Below, piece after piece: positions 37,169-49,497 of a DNA stretch of 64,000 nucleotides. Under the pieces are notes generated by a model. That model saw nothing but the letters and a program-made list of their open reading frames with translations, was not told the origin of the DNA and made no database searches. Source of the stretch: Dioscorea cayenensis subsp. rotundata. Taxonomy: Eukaryota; Streptophyta; Magnoliopsida; Dioscoreales; Dioscoreaceae. The stretch is taken from positions 28,705,016-28,769,015 of the forward strand of contig NC_052475.1 in the NCBI RefSeq assembly GCF_009730915.1, in the 5' to 3' direction. A program made the position numbers and the translations under genes. The number at the start of each line of letters is the position of its first letter. Within the stretch, counting starts at the first letter, position 1.

Positions 37169-37210
37169 TATTATTATTATTATTATTATTATTACTATTA
37201 TTATTATTAT
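37169..37210. repeat. (ATT)n microsatellite
   Basis: About 14 ATT units with one interruption (ACT). Confidence 0.9.
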
Positions 37211-40200
37211 GAAAAGTTGCCAATATAATGTTATGTAATAGTAAAATAAATTTAAATCTTAAGATTCTGCAGTGAAGAAAATTTTTACAGTGTAAAGGCA
37301 GTACATTTTCAAATTATTGGCGCATGCATATAAATGGGTCTTATCCCTAGTCAACAAAGATTTCAAATTTTAACCACTCCAAAGTTTGGAAATAAAATAT
37401 ATTAGAAAGATTTAGATGAGACGTCCATATCTCTCTTGTCCATGGCTACTTCTACATGGTGTACTAGTTATTTTATTTATTTATTTTGGCTAAACTACTT
37501 TATATAGATTCATAATAATATCAATATATATATATATATATATTATATGATAAACTAATAAATAAAGATTTGCAAAAAAAATCACAAATTATAAGAAGAG
37601 GTAATATGTTGTGAAAGTAAGGGAAGTATCTCCATTAAACGCTGCAGTACAAATAACATCAATAGGCTGTTAATGATGTTCACTCCATCATTAATCAAAT
37701 TTAGAAGCTTGTTTAATCTTCTTGAAATGATAAACTTAATCCCATGCATGTGGTTTTAATAAAATATTTTAAAAAAAAATGAAATGCAAAAAAATCCATG
37801 AGGCAGTACATGATAAATGGAAAGTTTCAATCATGTATCATACACCACGCTCTTTATCATATATATTTTATTTTTCTCCAAGTATGAGTATGTAATCCAA
37901 GCCTTGATTTTAAATAATTAGGCTTAGCAAAAGAAGAACTAGCTAGCATGTAGAGTTACTTATATAATAAACATTAACCTAAAATTCAAGATCCTTGACC
38001 TAATGTCCATATGTAGTACATGGAAAGCCAAAGAACACGCCTTTTTCGACGAAATGTCGGTGCATATTTTTATTTTTATTAATTTTCTTACCCAACTCCG
38101 GTCTGCGGGCCTCATGCGTGGAAAAGATTAGATTAGTGTTAATTATGATATAAATAAAACTATAAAAGCTCTTTAAGTGCTTTTGTCAAATTAAGTAGAG
38201 AAGACTAATTAAGGCATAAAATTGACTATAAGAGCCTTCCTAGCCATGGTTTCATTTCATATAATAGCTAGCCATGCATCTAGGTCAAAGACAAGATCTC
38301 TAACTAATGATGGTTTAAAGCACCATTAAGAAGCATTTAAAATGAGTTTAGACAGCTCATATATATGAACGCATAGTTAAAAGGATAAAAGTTTGAAGTA
38401 GTGTTGGTCTTACAAAGGGACATGCTTTGATTTTTTATATGAATAATAATCCTTGTTAAGGTTCACATGGGTCCTTGGCATGTTTATAGACACATATTAT
38501 AAGTTCAAAAGGAGAAGTAGTGTTTTTTTATTGTTGTTGGGATTGGTTACATATAACTTCCATACCAACCAAAAGAGTGTTTAATTTCTTGGTCAATAGT
38601 TAAGACATTCACATGGTACTTAATTAAACTTTTGTCATGTGCTTCTTCAACGAAATTGTGGTGGTGCACTGGTGCCTGCCTTGGTATTTACTCAATTCAC
38701 TGAATTGTCCTTTAAACCATGCTCTGCTATTGGGTTTGTAAAAATAATGATAACAATAATAATTATGTTATGAATATATATATTTGATAAATAAACAACA
38801 AATGCATTCTATTTACAGAAAATCAAGAACATGCATAAAAGTGGAGTTAATACCTTAACAGATTTGTCCATTCATTTTGTATGAGCTTTGGAGTTTAATT
38901 TTAAACCATCTCTAAAATTAATACTATATACAAAAAGACTCAATACTTACATGTCAAGAGGTGTTGGGGTGCTATAATTATTAAACATGAGAAACTTATT
39001 TAAAGTTTGATGACATTCGAGAGAGTTGGACTAGTGATGCAAAATAAATTCTGCACATTTATCAAATTTTTTCTTTAATTTTTTGTTCTACTTTTGGTTT
39101 CAGAAAAAAATAAATTGATGTTTGGCTTTAAGAACACTAATTATGGGTGGTTCTAGAGAAAGGTACGTAGTCAAAAAAACGTTGTTTTAAACTCCTTCAT
39201 GGCTTCACCATCATGTATTTAAAGTCGAGTTGTGAAAACTTCAAACTTAGGCTATGAAAGTCCAAATTGTGGTTATTAGTACGTATGAAAAGTTGAATAT
39301 ATATGTATATACATACAAACATATGATCACTTTATTCAATACAAGTATTGACACTTTCAAAGTCCTACTAATGTTTTCAAAAGCATATAGAACCATAAAT
39401 AAAGAAAGCAAACTAAACCAAGACAAACACTACTTCAAGACGACTAAATTAATAATGAAGATATCTTTGTAGTTTTTAAAATTTATTAATTGTGTGTACA
39501 TACAAATTATTTTATTTTAATGTAATAGAGATGTAGTTTAAAAGTGTAGCTTTCCAGTCAACTTAAGAACATGCTTCATGCTTTGTAATGAGGAATAATT
39601 AAGGATGCTCTTTTTTTTTATTATTTGTTTGATTATTCTGACTGAATCTGCATGACTTGAAGTCATATAGAATTAGCTACTTTCATGAAAACCATGCATT
39701 TAGTACTAATTATGACATGACTAGGATTTGGAGTCACACTATTAACTTTATCTCATTATTTTGTTCTTAATCAATTAGAGTGTAGCAAGCACATCTCTAT
39801 CCAACTCAAATATTTTCTATATGTGATTGTTACTGAAAGAATTGGTCAAAAGATTAGGTGGTGATTTTCCTGTTAAAAAAACAATGGTACATTGTAGGTT
39901 GGAAGTCTAATCTATTTACTTCAGATGATTAAAATGCATATTATAAAAAAAATTAACGGAAACTATAATTTATTAAAAAAACATACAAATGGTTATTAAA
40001 ACAAAATGATTTTACATATGAAAACCTATAAAATAAGAAGAAACAATATGAGTGATAATATCCCTATTTATTTGATATTAATTTAAAACATTTTTTTAAT
40101 AATAATAATAATACGATTATTATTATTTCAAAATCTCAACATCTCTATATAATTTGCTCAATATCATCTGTCAATCTTAATCTAATTAGATGCATAACTC

Positions 40201-41867
40201 TAATGACCCCTAGCAATTTTATGATCTATTAGTAACAAATTTTTTACGGATGATATTTCTATTTTTATTAATGAGGTAAATTCAAACCTTATCTCATATT
40301 GAGTGAAAGCACTAGTGTGTTAAAATATTAACTCTATATTTATCCAAGTTTTTACCATGATTTAATCATTTTGTTAGTGATAGTAACAATAATAATTAAT
40401 CACCAAGATGTGAAATGATGTGGCTTCTACCCACAGATTTCATTAATGTTCACATCATGACATGATAGTAACATGCATGTATAGTTTATTTTGCTTTCGA
40501 TTTATTGTTTACTTGACTTGGATTATCACCCAATAATTAGTTCATCACCATGCAATCAACGTGAAGATTAGTGCACCCACTCGTTATTCAACATAAGCAA
40601 GTCAATCTCTTCAAGGAGATCTTTATTTGCATGTGTATATGTATATCTTTTTTTCTGACTAAATCCCTTGAATTTTTCAAACTCTTTCTTTATTAATCTT
40701 TAACCTTTAATCTCTCGCTATCTGATCTTCACACAGATATATTGAAAATTAATTTTATTTTTAGTTTAAAAAATATTAAATATTTTTAAACTCTCTTGTG
40801 AACTTTCTTATTCATCAATGATTTTAATTAAAATACAACTAAAATAAAATTGTAATAATTAGCATGGCATTTTTTAGAGGGTGGCCATCCAAATCTCTTT
40901 CAAAGCCATGTAATTATGCAAGATTGCCAATCATACAATGCCACGCCAAGTATTTACCTTGACTAATTAATTTATAATTTTTCTGACATGATTTACTATA
41001 ATTTTGGAGGTGTATACTAATGAGATGACAGTGATTTTGTAGATTGTTATATCTTTTTTCATGCAATCAAGTGGAAGTTAATGCTGTAAGTCTATCTCTC
41101 TACAGTATAGACCTCTTTTGATTTAGTGTGCTTTTTTAATATAATTAAAATTGAATTGAAAATCAAAGAGCATTCTTACTTTTTAATTTTTGAAATTTAC
41201 GCATTGTTCAGTTATACGTTAACCAGGTTTTTTTTTTTTAAAAAAAAAAATCTAAGCATGGCTTTTAACTTTTATAACAAGTCTGTTAGTGGCTAAAATT
41301 TTGTTTTTGGTAATAATAAAAATATATATTTAAAATATAAACATATGGTAAAATAAAATCGGATGAAAATTAGAGATGTTCATGGTTAAGAAATAAATTT
41401 AGCAAATGATCTCTTAACCTATTGATATTTGTGTCTCTTACACCTGAATAGAATTATGAGTATGACTCCCCATTATTCTTGAGTGAGCATGCATATATGG
41501 TGTAATTAAAAGGTTCACACATATTTTTCACGTATGCCTTATCCATATATATTAAAAAAAATCATGCCAATTATAAAAAAATATTTTTTTATTTAAAAAA
41601 CACATTATGATAAATTTATTAAAAAAAACAAATTAACAAACATATATCAACAAATAATGCAAGTAAAACATGCTGTTTGAAAATTACAAAAAAACATCCA
41701 TAAATATAATTGACTATTTTGACATGTTCTTTGACATATATGAAGCACCTATTTGTGGACATTAATTTGTAATATCTACGTTGTTCTTTTGGCATGCCAC
41801 ATGCATGTAACACACACACCTTTGACCACCATCAATGTGAGCAACACTCTTTGCGCATGAAGCAACC

Positions 41868-42095
41868 TCAACCCCTAAACCTATACGAGCAACTCTACCA
41901 CTGCACCGACATTAAAGTATTAAACCCTAAACCCTAAACGTGCAAAACTCTACATTACACCACATGTACGTAGGTACCCTAACGCTAAAACCATATTCAA
42001 GAGGAAGAGGAAACACTAACTATCATTATAATCCTAACTCTAACCCTAAATATGCAACACTCCATCAATTAACCACGCTCAAACCCTAACCCTCA
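41868..42095. repeat. Cluster of telomere-like CCCTAAA motifs
   Basis: AAACCCTAAACCCTAAA at 41922-41938 holds two perfect plant telomere units. Degenerate units (ACCCCTAAAC, AACCCTAAAT, AAACCCTAACCCTC) are scattered from about 41868 to 42095. The unit is the plant telomere repeat TTTAGGG on the opposite strand. It may be an interstitial telomeric remnant or a set of telo-box elements. Confidence 0.6.
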
Positions 42096-42304
42096 TCCTC
42101 ATTTATTCACCCTCTCATGTGCATGCAGTGATATACCACCTCTTAGGTCTGCGCCAACGTTCTTCTTGCTTGATGGCATGCCCCACAAAGGCCAATACCC
42201 CATGCCTCTTTTAGCCATGATCAAACTATAGTAATTGCTCACAATTTAACTACATTCAATGCAGCCCTCTCTCCAATACTCCACCACATCACATGCTCAC
42301 CATC

Positions 42305-42391
42305 TCCCTCTCTCTCTCTCTCTCTCTCAAATTCAAAACGTCGGCCATGCTTTCTCGCAAACCAATACCTTACTTGACCACCAAGTGTCCT

Positions 42392-42425
<34 letters not shown>
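42305..42425. repeat. Two (CT)n microsatellites
   Basis: CT runs at 42305-42328 and 42396-42425, separated by unique sequence, 0.75-0.87 kb upstream of the CYP78A start. Confidence 0.9.
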
Positions 42426-42429
<4 letters not shown>

Positions 42430-43045
42430 ACTCACTTTCAAAAATTATCATTTTATATAAATAATTTATATATGACTTTTTAATTCAATATATGAAGGTT
42501 CAAAGTCCACGTTCTAAGATTTATGACTTAATTAAAAGTTTTCTGAATGTTTTCCAACAAGCAAATTTATTTTTATGAAAAAAAAGAAAAAGAAAAACAT
42601 TCCACCGTCTCTAGATTTACATGCAGCGCCACGTTTATAAGCTCGAAAACGATGAGATCTCCGGCACCAACCCGCCGACCACATCCAATACGTTAATCAT
42701 GCATAATTAATTGCGGTGATTGTGGAGAAGACTATTAATGGTAAACTTAATTATAATATATATAGACTCCATAATCCTAACCGACCTCATCAGCCATGTC
42801 CTAACTCCTCATTATCTTTCAAGTAGTAACTCTTTTCTCTAATTAAGTAATTAAAAAATAGGAACTAATCAACCACCATAATCATGTTCACAGCTGCCAA
42901 TTACTCCACCAACGAAGTAAATAAAAATCCATATATATATTAAGTTATTAACTATACAATGCCTGCAAATAATAAAAAATCAAAGGGTCTTTCTACAAAT
43001 ACGAAAGCAAAATTATTATTAAAAATAATAATAATAAAGCCACGC

Positions 43046-43084
43046 CACGTGAAAGTGAATTCCACTCGGCACTCACTATAAATA
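43046..43084 (+). promoter_or_regulatory. CYP78A core promoter: CACGTG and TATA box
   Basis: CACGTG (G-box) lies at 43046-43051 and TATAAATA at 43077-43084, 88 bp before the start codon. This gives a predicted transcription start near 43110 and a short CT-rich leader. Confidence 0.7.
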
Positions 43085-43171
43085 CCCGTCCAAGCTCTTC
43101 ACTTCCCTGCACTATTCTCTCTCCCTCTCCATCTTTCCCTTCCTCTCTCTAGACCTGCTCCACCGGAAAAC

Positions 43172-44912
43172 ATGGCAGCCACTTCCGGCCTAAGCTCCTG
43201 CACCGACTCCACCTGGTGGCTCTTCGCTCTCCCAGCCTTCATATCCTCCGAAGCCGGATTCTCCGGCAACGCGCTTCTCCTCTTATCACTCTTCATCGCC
43301 TTCTTTTCCACCATCCTCCTTGCCTGGGCTTTCTCCCCCGGTGGTCCAGCATGGTCCAACGGCCGCTCCCGGCGCGGCCCCATCTCCATCCCGGGCCCTC
43401 GAGGGCTCCCCATTCTCGGCTCCCTTCTAACCCTAACCCGCGGCCTACCCCACCGTTCTCTCGCCCACCTTTCCCGTCTCCACTCCGCCACCTCTCTTAT
43501 GGCCTTCTCTATCGGCTCCACCCCTGCCGTTGTCTCTTCCTCCCCTTCAACAGCTCGTGAGCTCCTCACCCACCCTTCCCTTTCCGACCGCCCTCTCAAA
43601 CAATCCGCTCGTGAGCTCATGTTCGCCCGCGCCATCGGCTTCGCCCCCAGCGGATCCTACTGGCGCCTCCTCCGACGTATCGCCGCCTCCCATCTGTTCT
43701 CCCCTCGCCGCGTCGCAGCCCACGAACTCGGCCGCCAATTTGACTGTTCCGTAATGCTGACATCCATCTCCGCGGAGCAAGCTAGCTGCGGCTCAGTCCT
43801 TCTCCGTCCCTTCCTTCAAGCCGCCGCCCTTAATAACATCATGGGGAGCGTTTTTGGCACACGTTTCGACCTCACTCTTGAGACCGGCGACACAAAGGCC
43901 TCCCATCTTCAGTCCCTCGTTCGCGAGGGCTTTGATCTCCTCGGAGCTTTCAACTGGTCCGATCACCTCCCGTGGCTCACCACCTTCTTCGACCCTTCGA
44001 ACATCAAGCAGCGCTGTGCTATCCTTGTCCCTCGCGTCAGGTCTTTCGTCAAGGACATCATCGACGATCACAAGCGCTCTAAGCCCACCGCCGGTGACCG
44101 TACCCAGGTAACCGACAATGCTGACTTCGTTGACGTTCTGCTATCTCTCCAAGGTGACGAGAAGCTCCACGAGGATGATATGATAGCCATCTTGTGGGTA
44201 GGTCATTGTTACCTTTTTCTTACCGTTTTCGCTTTTAAAAGACGTCCGTTTTTTTTTTAAAGCAAATTTATTTATTTGTTTATATGTTTTTTTGTACGGA
44301 CGGCAGGAAATGATATTCAGGGGAACGGACACGACGGCTTTGCTGACGGAGTGGGCCATGGCTGAGCTGGTGCTGAACCCATCGGTTCAAGCCCGTCTCA
44401 GAGCTGAAATCGATAGTGTGGTTGGACCGGATCGGGTCGTAACTGATGCTGACGTGGCTAGGATGCCGTACCTTCAGGCTGTGGTGAAGGAGGCGTTGCG
44501 GGTCCATCCTCCGGGCCCGCTTCTCTCATGGGCACGACTTGCCAGCGAGGATGTCCACCTCAGCAACGGAATGGTGGTCCCGGCTGGCACCACGACCATG
44601 GTCAACATGTGGGCCATCACCCATGACCCTAATGTGTGGGCCCAACCGGAAGAGTTCAAGCCCGAGAGGTTCTTAGATGCTGATGTGGACGTGCGCGGTG
44701 GGGACCTTAGGCTTGCGCCGTTCGGAGCCGGGAGAAGGGTGTGCCCGGGAAAAAACCTTGGGATCGTGACCGTTGGTTTATGGATTGCTAGGCTGATCCA
44801 CGTGTACGAGTGGGTCCCAGATCAGTCTGCGCCCGTGGACCTAACTGAAGTGTTGAAGCTGTCGTGCGAGATGAAGACTCCGTTGACCGCTGTGGCGTTG
44901 GCCAGGAACTAG
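43172..44912 (+). CDS. CYP78A: Cytochrome P450, CYP78A subfamily
   Basis: Two exons, 43172-44197 and 44307-44912, join after ILW to 543 residues, with the phase-0 intron just before [10 protein letters not shown]-terminal anchor at about 33-54, proline-rich hinge [14 protein letters not shown]-helix oxygen-binding FRGTDTTAL at 346-354, K-helix EALR at 404-407, PERF motif FKPERF and the heme loop [10 protein letters not shown] at 481-490 with Cys488 as iron ligand. CYP78A enzymes (KLUH/CYP78A5, CYP78A7, CYP78A9, rice PLASTOCHRON1) sit in the ER membrane and promote organ, seed and leaf growth non-cell-autonomously; their substrate is unproven. Exon 1 is strikingly GC- and C-rich. It is complete and appears functional. 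Which CYP78A member it is needs a tree. Confidence 0.96.
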
Positions 44913-46227
44913 GGTTTCCTCTCCTCACTGCCACAATGGTGTCTTATATATATATATATAGTATGTGTGGTTTTCTTTTTAATCTTTTTTTTTTTTATGT
45001 TTATTTATGGTAGTGTTGTCGCTTGCTGTTAATTGGTTTGTGGGTTTGGTGCTTTGGTAAAAGCTGTAACTCCAATTTTGGTAATGTTCTGTAATGGAGT
45101 TCCTAAAAATATATAAATATATTCAGTGTGTTCTGTGAAACAACTGTGTTATGTTGGTTTGTATGGATGTGGTGGTTATGGGAATGAATGGTAATGGAAC
45201 CTTTGTTGTGCCTAGTATTGCGTTCCTTATTGTGGCACTATTTGAGACGGTTCCTGCATGTGTTGTGAGCTCACACATGACATCATTTTGTATGCTAATG
45301 TAACTATGTTTTCTGGATTGGGTGTTTGAGGAAAATAAGGAGCAGGCTTTTTGAGAAAGGTCTCTGCCCGTCTGGGTTTGAACTTTACTAGGGTTTATAA
45401 ATCCCCACCATGGTTGTCTATGAAGGAATGGCTAACTCATTGAACTTGGCAAGCAACCAGACAAAAGTCTGAGCTTCTTGGGAAGCCTATACTCAGTGTG
45501 TGCCATTCCTGTATGTCTACTTGGTTTTCTCATGCATGCCATGAGTGCCCCATAGGTTCCCAAATAAAACCATTTACCGCTGCATCGAACGCTGGAGTAA
45601 TAAATGAAAACCAACGGTGATAAAAGTCTGTGGGCTCTCTTGATACAACGTCATTTATGGGAGGTTGGACAAGTGGCCGTCTGGGTCTTCTTGGTCTCAC
45701 ATGAGATTGCATCTTACTTTGAACCCCGGTTTGGTAGATGAAGGCTTTAAAAACTAATATCATGATTCATATATATATATATTATATATACATACATATA
45801 CATAAATGTTCATCTGCTCATGTGCGTTGTATGTTAAGTAAAAGGATAAAAATAGTAGAGGTTTCCTTTTCGGGTTTCTTTTACTGCGAACTGGGAACAA
45901 GTACAAGACCAACTCTGCAGGGACCATCACGAGGCACAGTAATACCACAAGACGGTAATCTTTGGACTGGATCATCACGCAACATGTACGGATGGGATTC
46001 GCTGAGGCCGTGCGAGCTCTACGTGATCTTTAGGCTTTCGCTCCCGAGAGCGACCACTAACCTGTTCCGCAGGAACATGCTAATTATTTTAATGCACGTA
46101 AAATGAATGGGTGAAAAAAAGTAAGGCACGTGAGTTTGGGCAGTAAATACTGCCACTCCTGCAGTGAAAATTTATTGTCTCGGTTACGTCTTCTTCAGAG
46201 AGCATTAGAGATATGTCCTTGTTGGCC

Positions 46228-46268
<41 letters not shown>

Positions 46269-47447
46269 CCTCTCACACTCACACTTTCTGATGTATATTT
46301 GGTTGCAAGCCAACTCATAATGTATTAATGGGAGCTCTTCTTTTGTTCACTGTTTGTAAGTGTACTTTTGCTGAGATATTTCTGAGGATGGCAATGGGGA
46401 AGCTGGCTGAATGATATGGTATGATTCATGACATAATGATGATCAGAGGCTGATAGGCAGACCCATTGATTCAGAAGCAGATGAAGCATGACTTTCATCT
46501 GATCATAGACCTGGCTAGCACATAGCTAGTGTCTGATATTTCCAAATTAATAAATAAATATTTACTCATGGTCTTAATTATAATTAAGCATGGCGATTTA
46601 AACAGATGCTTTAGTTAATAATAATTGGATTAGTGCAAGTTATTTCTTCTTTATAAAAACAAACAAAAGCCAATGAATTGGAAAGAAATGGTATATATTC
46701 TTTGTAGTGTGCGTTAACGTCTAGCTAGTTAATTATGACTTTGAATTTTCATGAAGCTGACTTTGACAAAATGACATGTTAATTGGTTATGATTTGTCAC
46801 ATGAGTTGGTAGTAAGACAAGAGATGCAGACTTAATATTGATTTTCCTTATAACTTTTGCCTCTTCTAATCTCGTCTCTTCTTGAATTCTCTCTCTTCTA
46901 ACATGTTAAGCGTGCACTATAAACTTCACTTTTTTGTTTTCAGAATCCCAAGCTAGAAGCAACCTAAATGTCATGACTAATGGTCAGTATTAAAACTTAT
47001 TTGTCATAACGTGGAAAGTCACCGCAAGCATCATGAAAAGATTAATACAACTATTGTTCCTCCATGAAAACAAAGAAGCACACTTCATCACGAGCATGAA
47101 TGAAGCCAAGTGAAGGATAACACTGGCAACATACACAGCATGCTAGTCCCGTGCATGTTGTTCATGTGAGTTGCTTTGAATTATACAGACAAATACGTGT
47201 CGTTCCACGCATGCATGAGCTACGTTTGAGACGGAATACAAGTGATATATATATATATATAGATTAACGTTGGCGCCGTTCAAGGACAAGAACTGGTGCG
47301 CATGCATTAATTGGTGGTGTTCATAGTATGAGTTTGGAGAGGCAGAGATACAGAGATAGATATAATTAATAAATAAAAAGGAAAAGGTGGTTTGCAAACA
47401 AGATATATAGTTTTGCAATATATATGATTTATTCACATTTACTTCAA

Positions 47448-47448
<1 letters not shown>

Positions 47449-47489
<41 letters not shown>
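47449..47489. repeat. (AAT)n microsatellite
   Basis: About 14 perfect AAT units. Confidence 0.95.
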
Positions 47490-47490
<1 letters not shown>

Positions 47491-48936
47491 TAGCATTATT
47501 CCAAACCCCATGGGCTCCATGAATGGGACGTATGGCTAACATTTCGATCTTGTCTGAATCTATCATCTGCCTGCCTATTATATTTGGAGTGGATTTGAGA
47601 AGACAACTAATGTGATGCTTTGTCCGTTCTAATCAACAATATTTTCAATTTTTATATGTCACGTGTCAGTGTGTTATATATATATATATATATACACACA
47701 CATATGTAACACAACTCCTAAACTACTTGGATGATTTTGATCCAGAGAACATAAAGAGTGGCTAAACATATATGTCCTGCTGAATCTCATAAAGGTTTGT
47801 GGATGAGTTCCTCCAAAAACTTAGAGACATCACTATCTCTCCCTCTCCATCTGTCTTGTTGTGATAGAAGAGTGGACAGTACAGTGTACAATCCTGCTGC
47901 TCTCTTTAAAGTTCCCCTGGCGACCGTGTCCACTTTGTAAATAAAGTTAATGGTTGTGAAATCATAACCGTACCATTATGATCAGAGGGACAGTACTGAC
48001 TGATCATGAATCCCTGATTTCCCGTTGCTCCTTCTTATCAATGCTTCCAAAACCGCCATCCAACCGTACGATCTTCTTTTCCCTACTGAAGTCCTTTCAT
48101 GTATTTGTCTCCCAGTCAACGCTTGACCAGACCGGAACAGGACAAAATAGTGCATACGTGGCACGACAGGGAGCGACTGGGTTGACATGCAATCTGAGGG
48201 TGGGGTGGCCTCGTACTGTGGGACATATCCAACAGGTCATATCACTGTTCATGTTGCCCCCTTGCCTCGGGATACGTGTCTAGAATGCTAGGCCACTCAT
48301 TTACCGACTGTTACTATCCCACTAGCAATCGTTGCAACAACAACATCTATTATCCCATGTATGCATTATAATCACAATTATCGTCTAGTCTCAACGTCAT
48401 CTTTAACTCGTCAAAGGAAGAATGAGTGGTATTATTAGATTTTTATAATAAACATATGATAAAAAGAAGAGATAAATATGAGCCAAATAGAATAAAAAAT
48501 TCTTGAACATTAAAAAAAACAGATAATATATCCAAGAAAAAGAAAGAAAAACAATATTAAAACTAGATATAGCCTAGTTTTAATAAAAGAAAGCGAACAA
48601 AAGAAGAAGAATGAAAATAGTTTTAATAAAAAATTAAGGTATAGACTGGTATTCTTCTAGTGTTTGTTATCATTTTACCAAAATAATAATAATAATAATA
48701 ATTTTTATATTATAAAAATTTAAAAAATAATCTGATATTTACAAGCACCGCAAAAGAATTATAAGTAAATATAAGAACTTGTTTGTCACGGCAAAAGTCA
48801 GAAATTTAATTTTTTGGGGTGAGTGTCCAAATGTCTAGAAATATCTAAGTCATTTTCTCTTGTAATTCTTAATATTTTAATTATATATAATATTTTTTAA
48901 TATATATATATACATATATATTGACAATATATTTTT

Positions 48937-49140
48937 TATGGACATCCAATTATCAGCCATAAGATCATAATATAACAGCCGACATTGATAAACAGTAATA
49001 ACTGTTTAAAATAGTGATTACTGTACATGTTACTGTAACGACTATTATTCATCTATGTTGTCTGTTGGATTGAAATTTAACGGTTGCTAATGGACGCTTA
49101 TTGAATTTTCTTCTATGGACGTCCATAGAGAAATAATCCT
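48937..49140. mobile_element. MITE-like hairpin element, copy 1 (degenerate)
   Basis: It begins TATGGACATCCAATTATCAGCC and ends with CTATGGACGTCCATAGAG followed by AATAATCCTCATAT, with (TA)n-rich DNA on both sides. The inside has CAGCCGACATTGATAAACAG, matching copy 2. No coding capacity. Diverged from copy 2. Confidence 0.6.
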
Positions 49141-49291
49141 CATATGTATATATATTACATGTGAGAAATATAAATAGATAAATAAAAAATCTATTATATT
49201 TAATTTATTTCTTTATGTATTCTGCTATGATCTTGGAGGAATGTTAATGTATGACTATTGCTTTACATATATAAATATATATATATATATA

Positions 49292-49497
49292 TAGAATTTA
49301 CATCTCCTATGGACGTCCATAGATAAGAAATCTATGGATGTCCATTATCAGCCGTTGGATCTCGATCCAACGGCTAACATTGATGAACAGTGTATACTAC
49401 AGTAATATGATCCATTATCAGCCGTGTTCATCAATGTCAGCCGTTAGATCGTGATCCAACGGCTAATAATTGGACGTCCATAGAGGATTGAACCTCA
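49292..49497. mobile_element. MITE-like hairpin element, copy 2
   Basis: The left end has CTATGGACGTCCATAG and the right end TGGACGTCCATAGAGG, in inverted orientation. The interior is built of nested palindromes: GCCGTTGGATC-TC-GATCCAACGGC near 49351, and the related pair GCCGTTAGATC/GATCCAACGGC near 49440. It is inserted in a (TA)n tract, with TA repeats on both sides. The length, lack of coding and palindromic structure suggest a non-autonomous DNA element. Confidence 0.65.

Larger units (their letters stand above)
36830..43045. other. Gene-poor AT-rich intergenic region
   Basis: About 6.2 kb without a supportable gene. It holds (TA)n and (TTTA)n tracts at 36835-36890, (ATT)n at 37169-37210, (TA)n at about 37527-37544, a cluster of telomere-like CCCTAAA motifs near 41.9-42.1 kb and two (CT)n tracts. 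No transposon body was recognised, though much of it is probably old repeat DNA. Confidence 0.6.

Noticed and set aside
42239-42427. Frame with Arg-Glu repeats
   Set aside because: Translation of two (CT)n microsatellites.
43099-43635. Minus-strand frame of 178 codons over CYP78A exon 1
   Set aside because: Antisense of the P450 exon; Arg/Glu/Gly-rich because of the base bias.
46380-46530. Possible C/D snoRNA or microRNA stem (ATGATGATC, CTGA-like motifs)
   Set aside because: I could not find paired boxes with correct spacing or a long stem matching a known plant microRNA.
47978-48283. Plus-strand frame of 101 codons
   Set aside because: No motif or family resemblance, and an overlapping antisense frame is equally open; probably chance in a less AT-rich patch.
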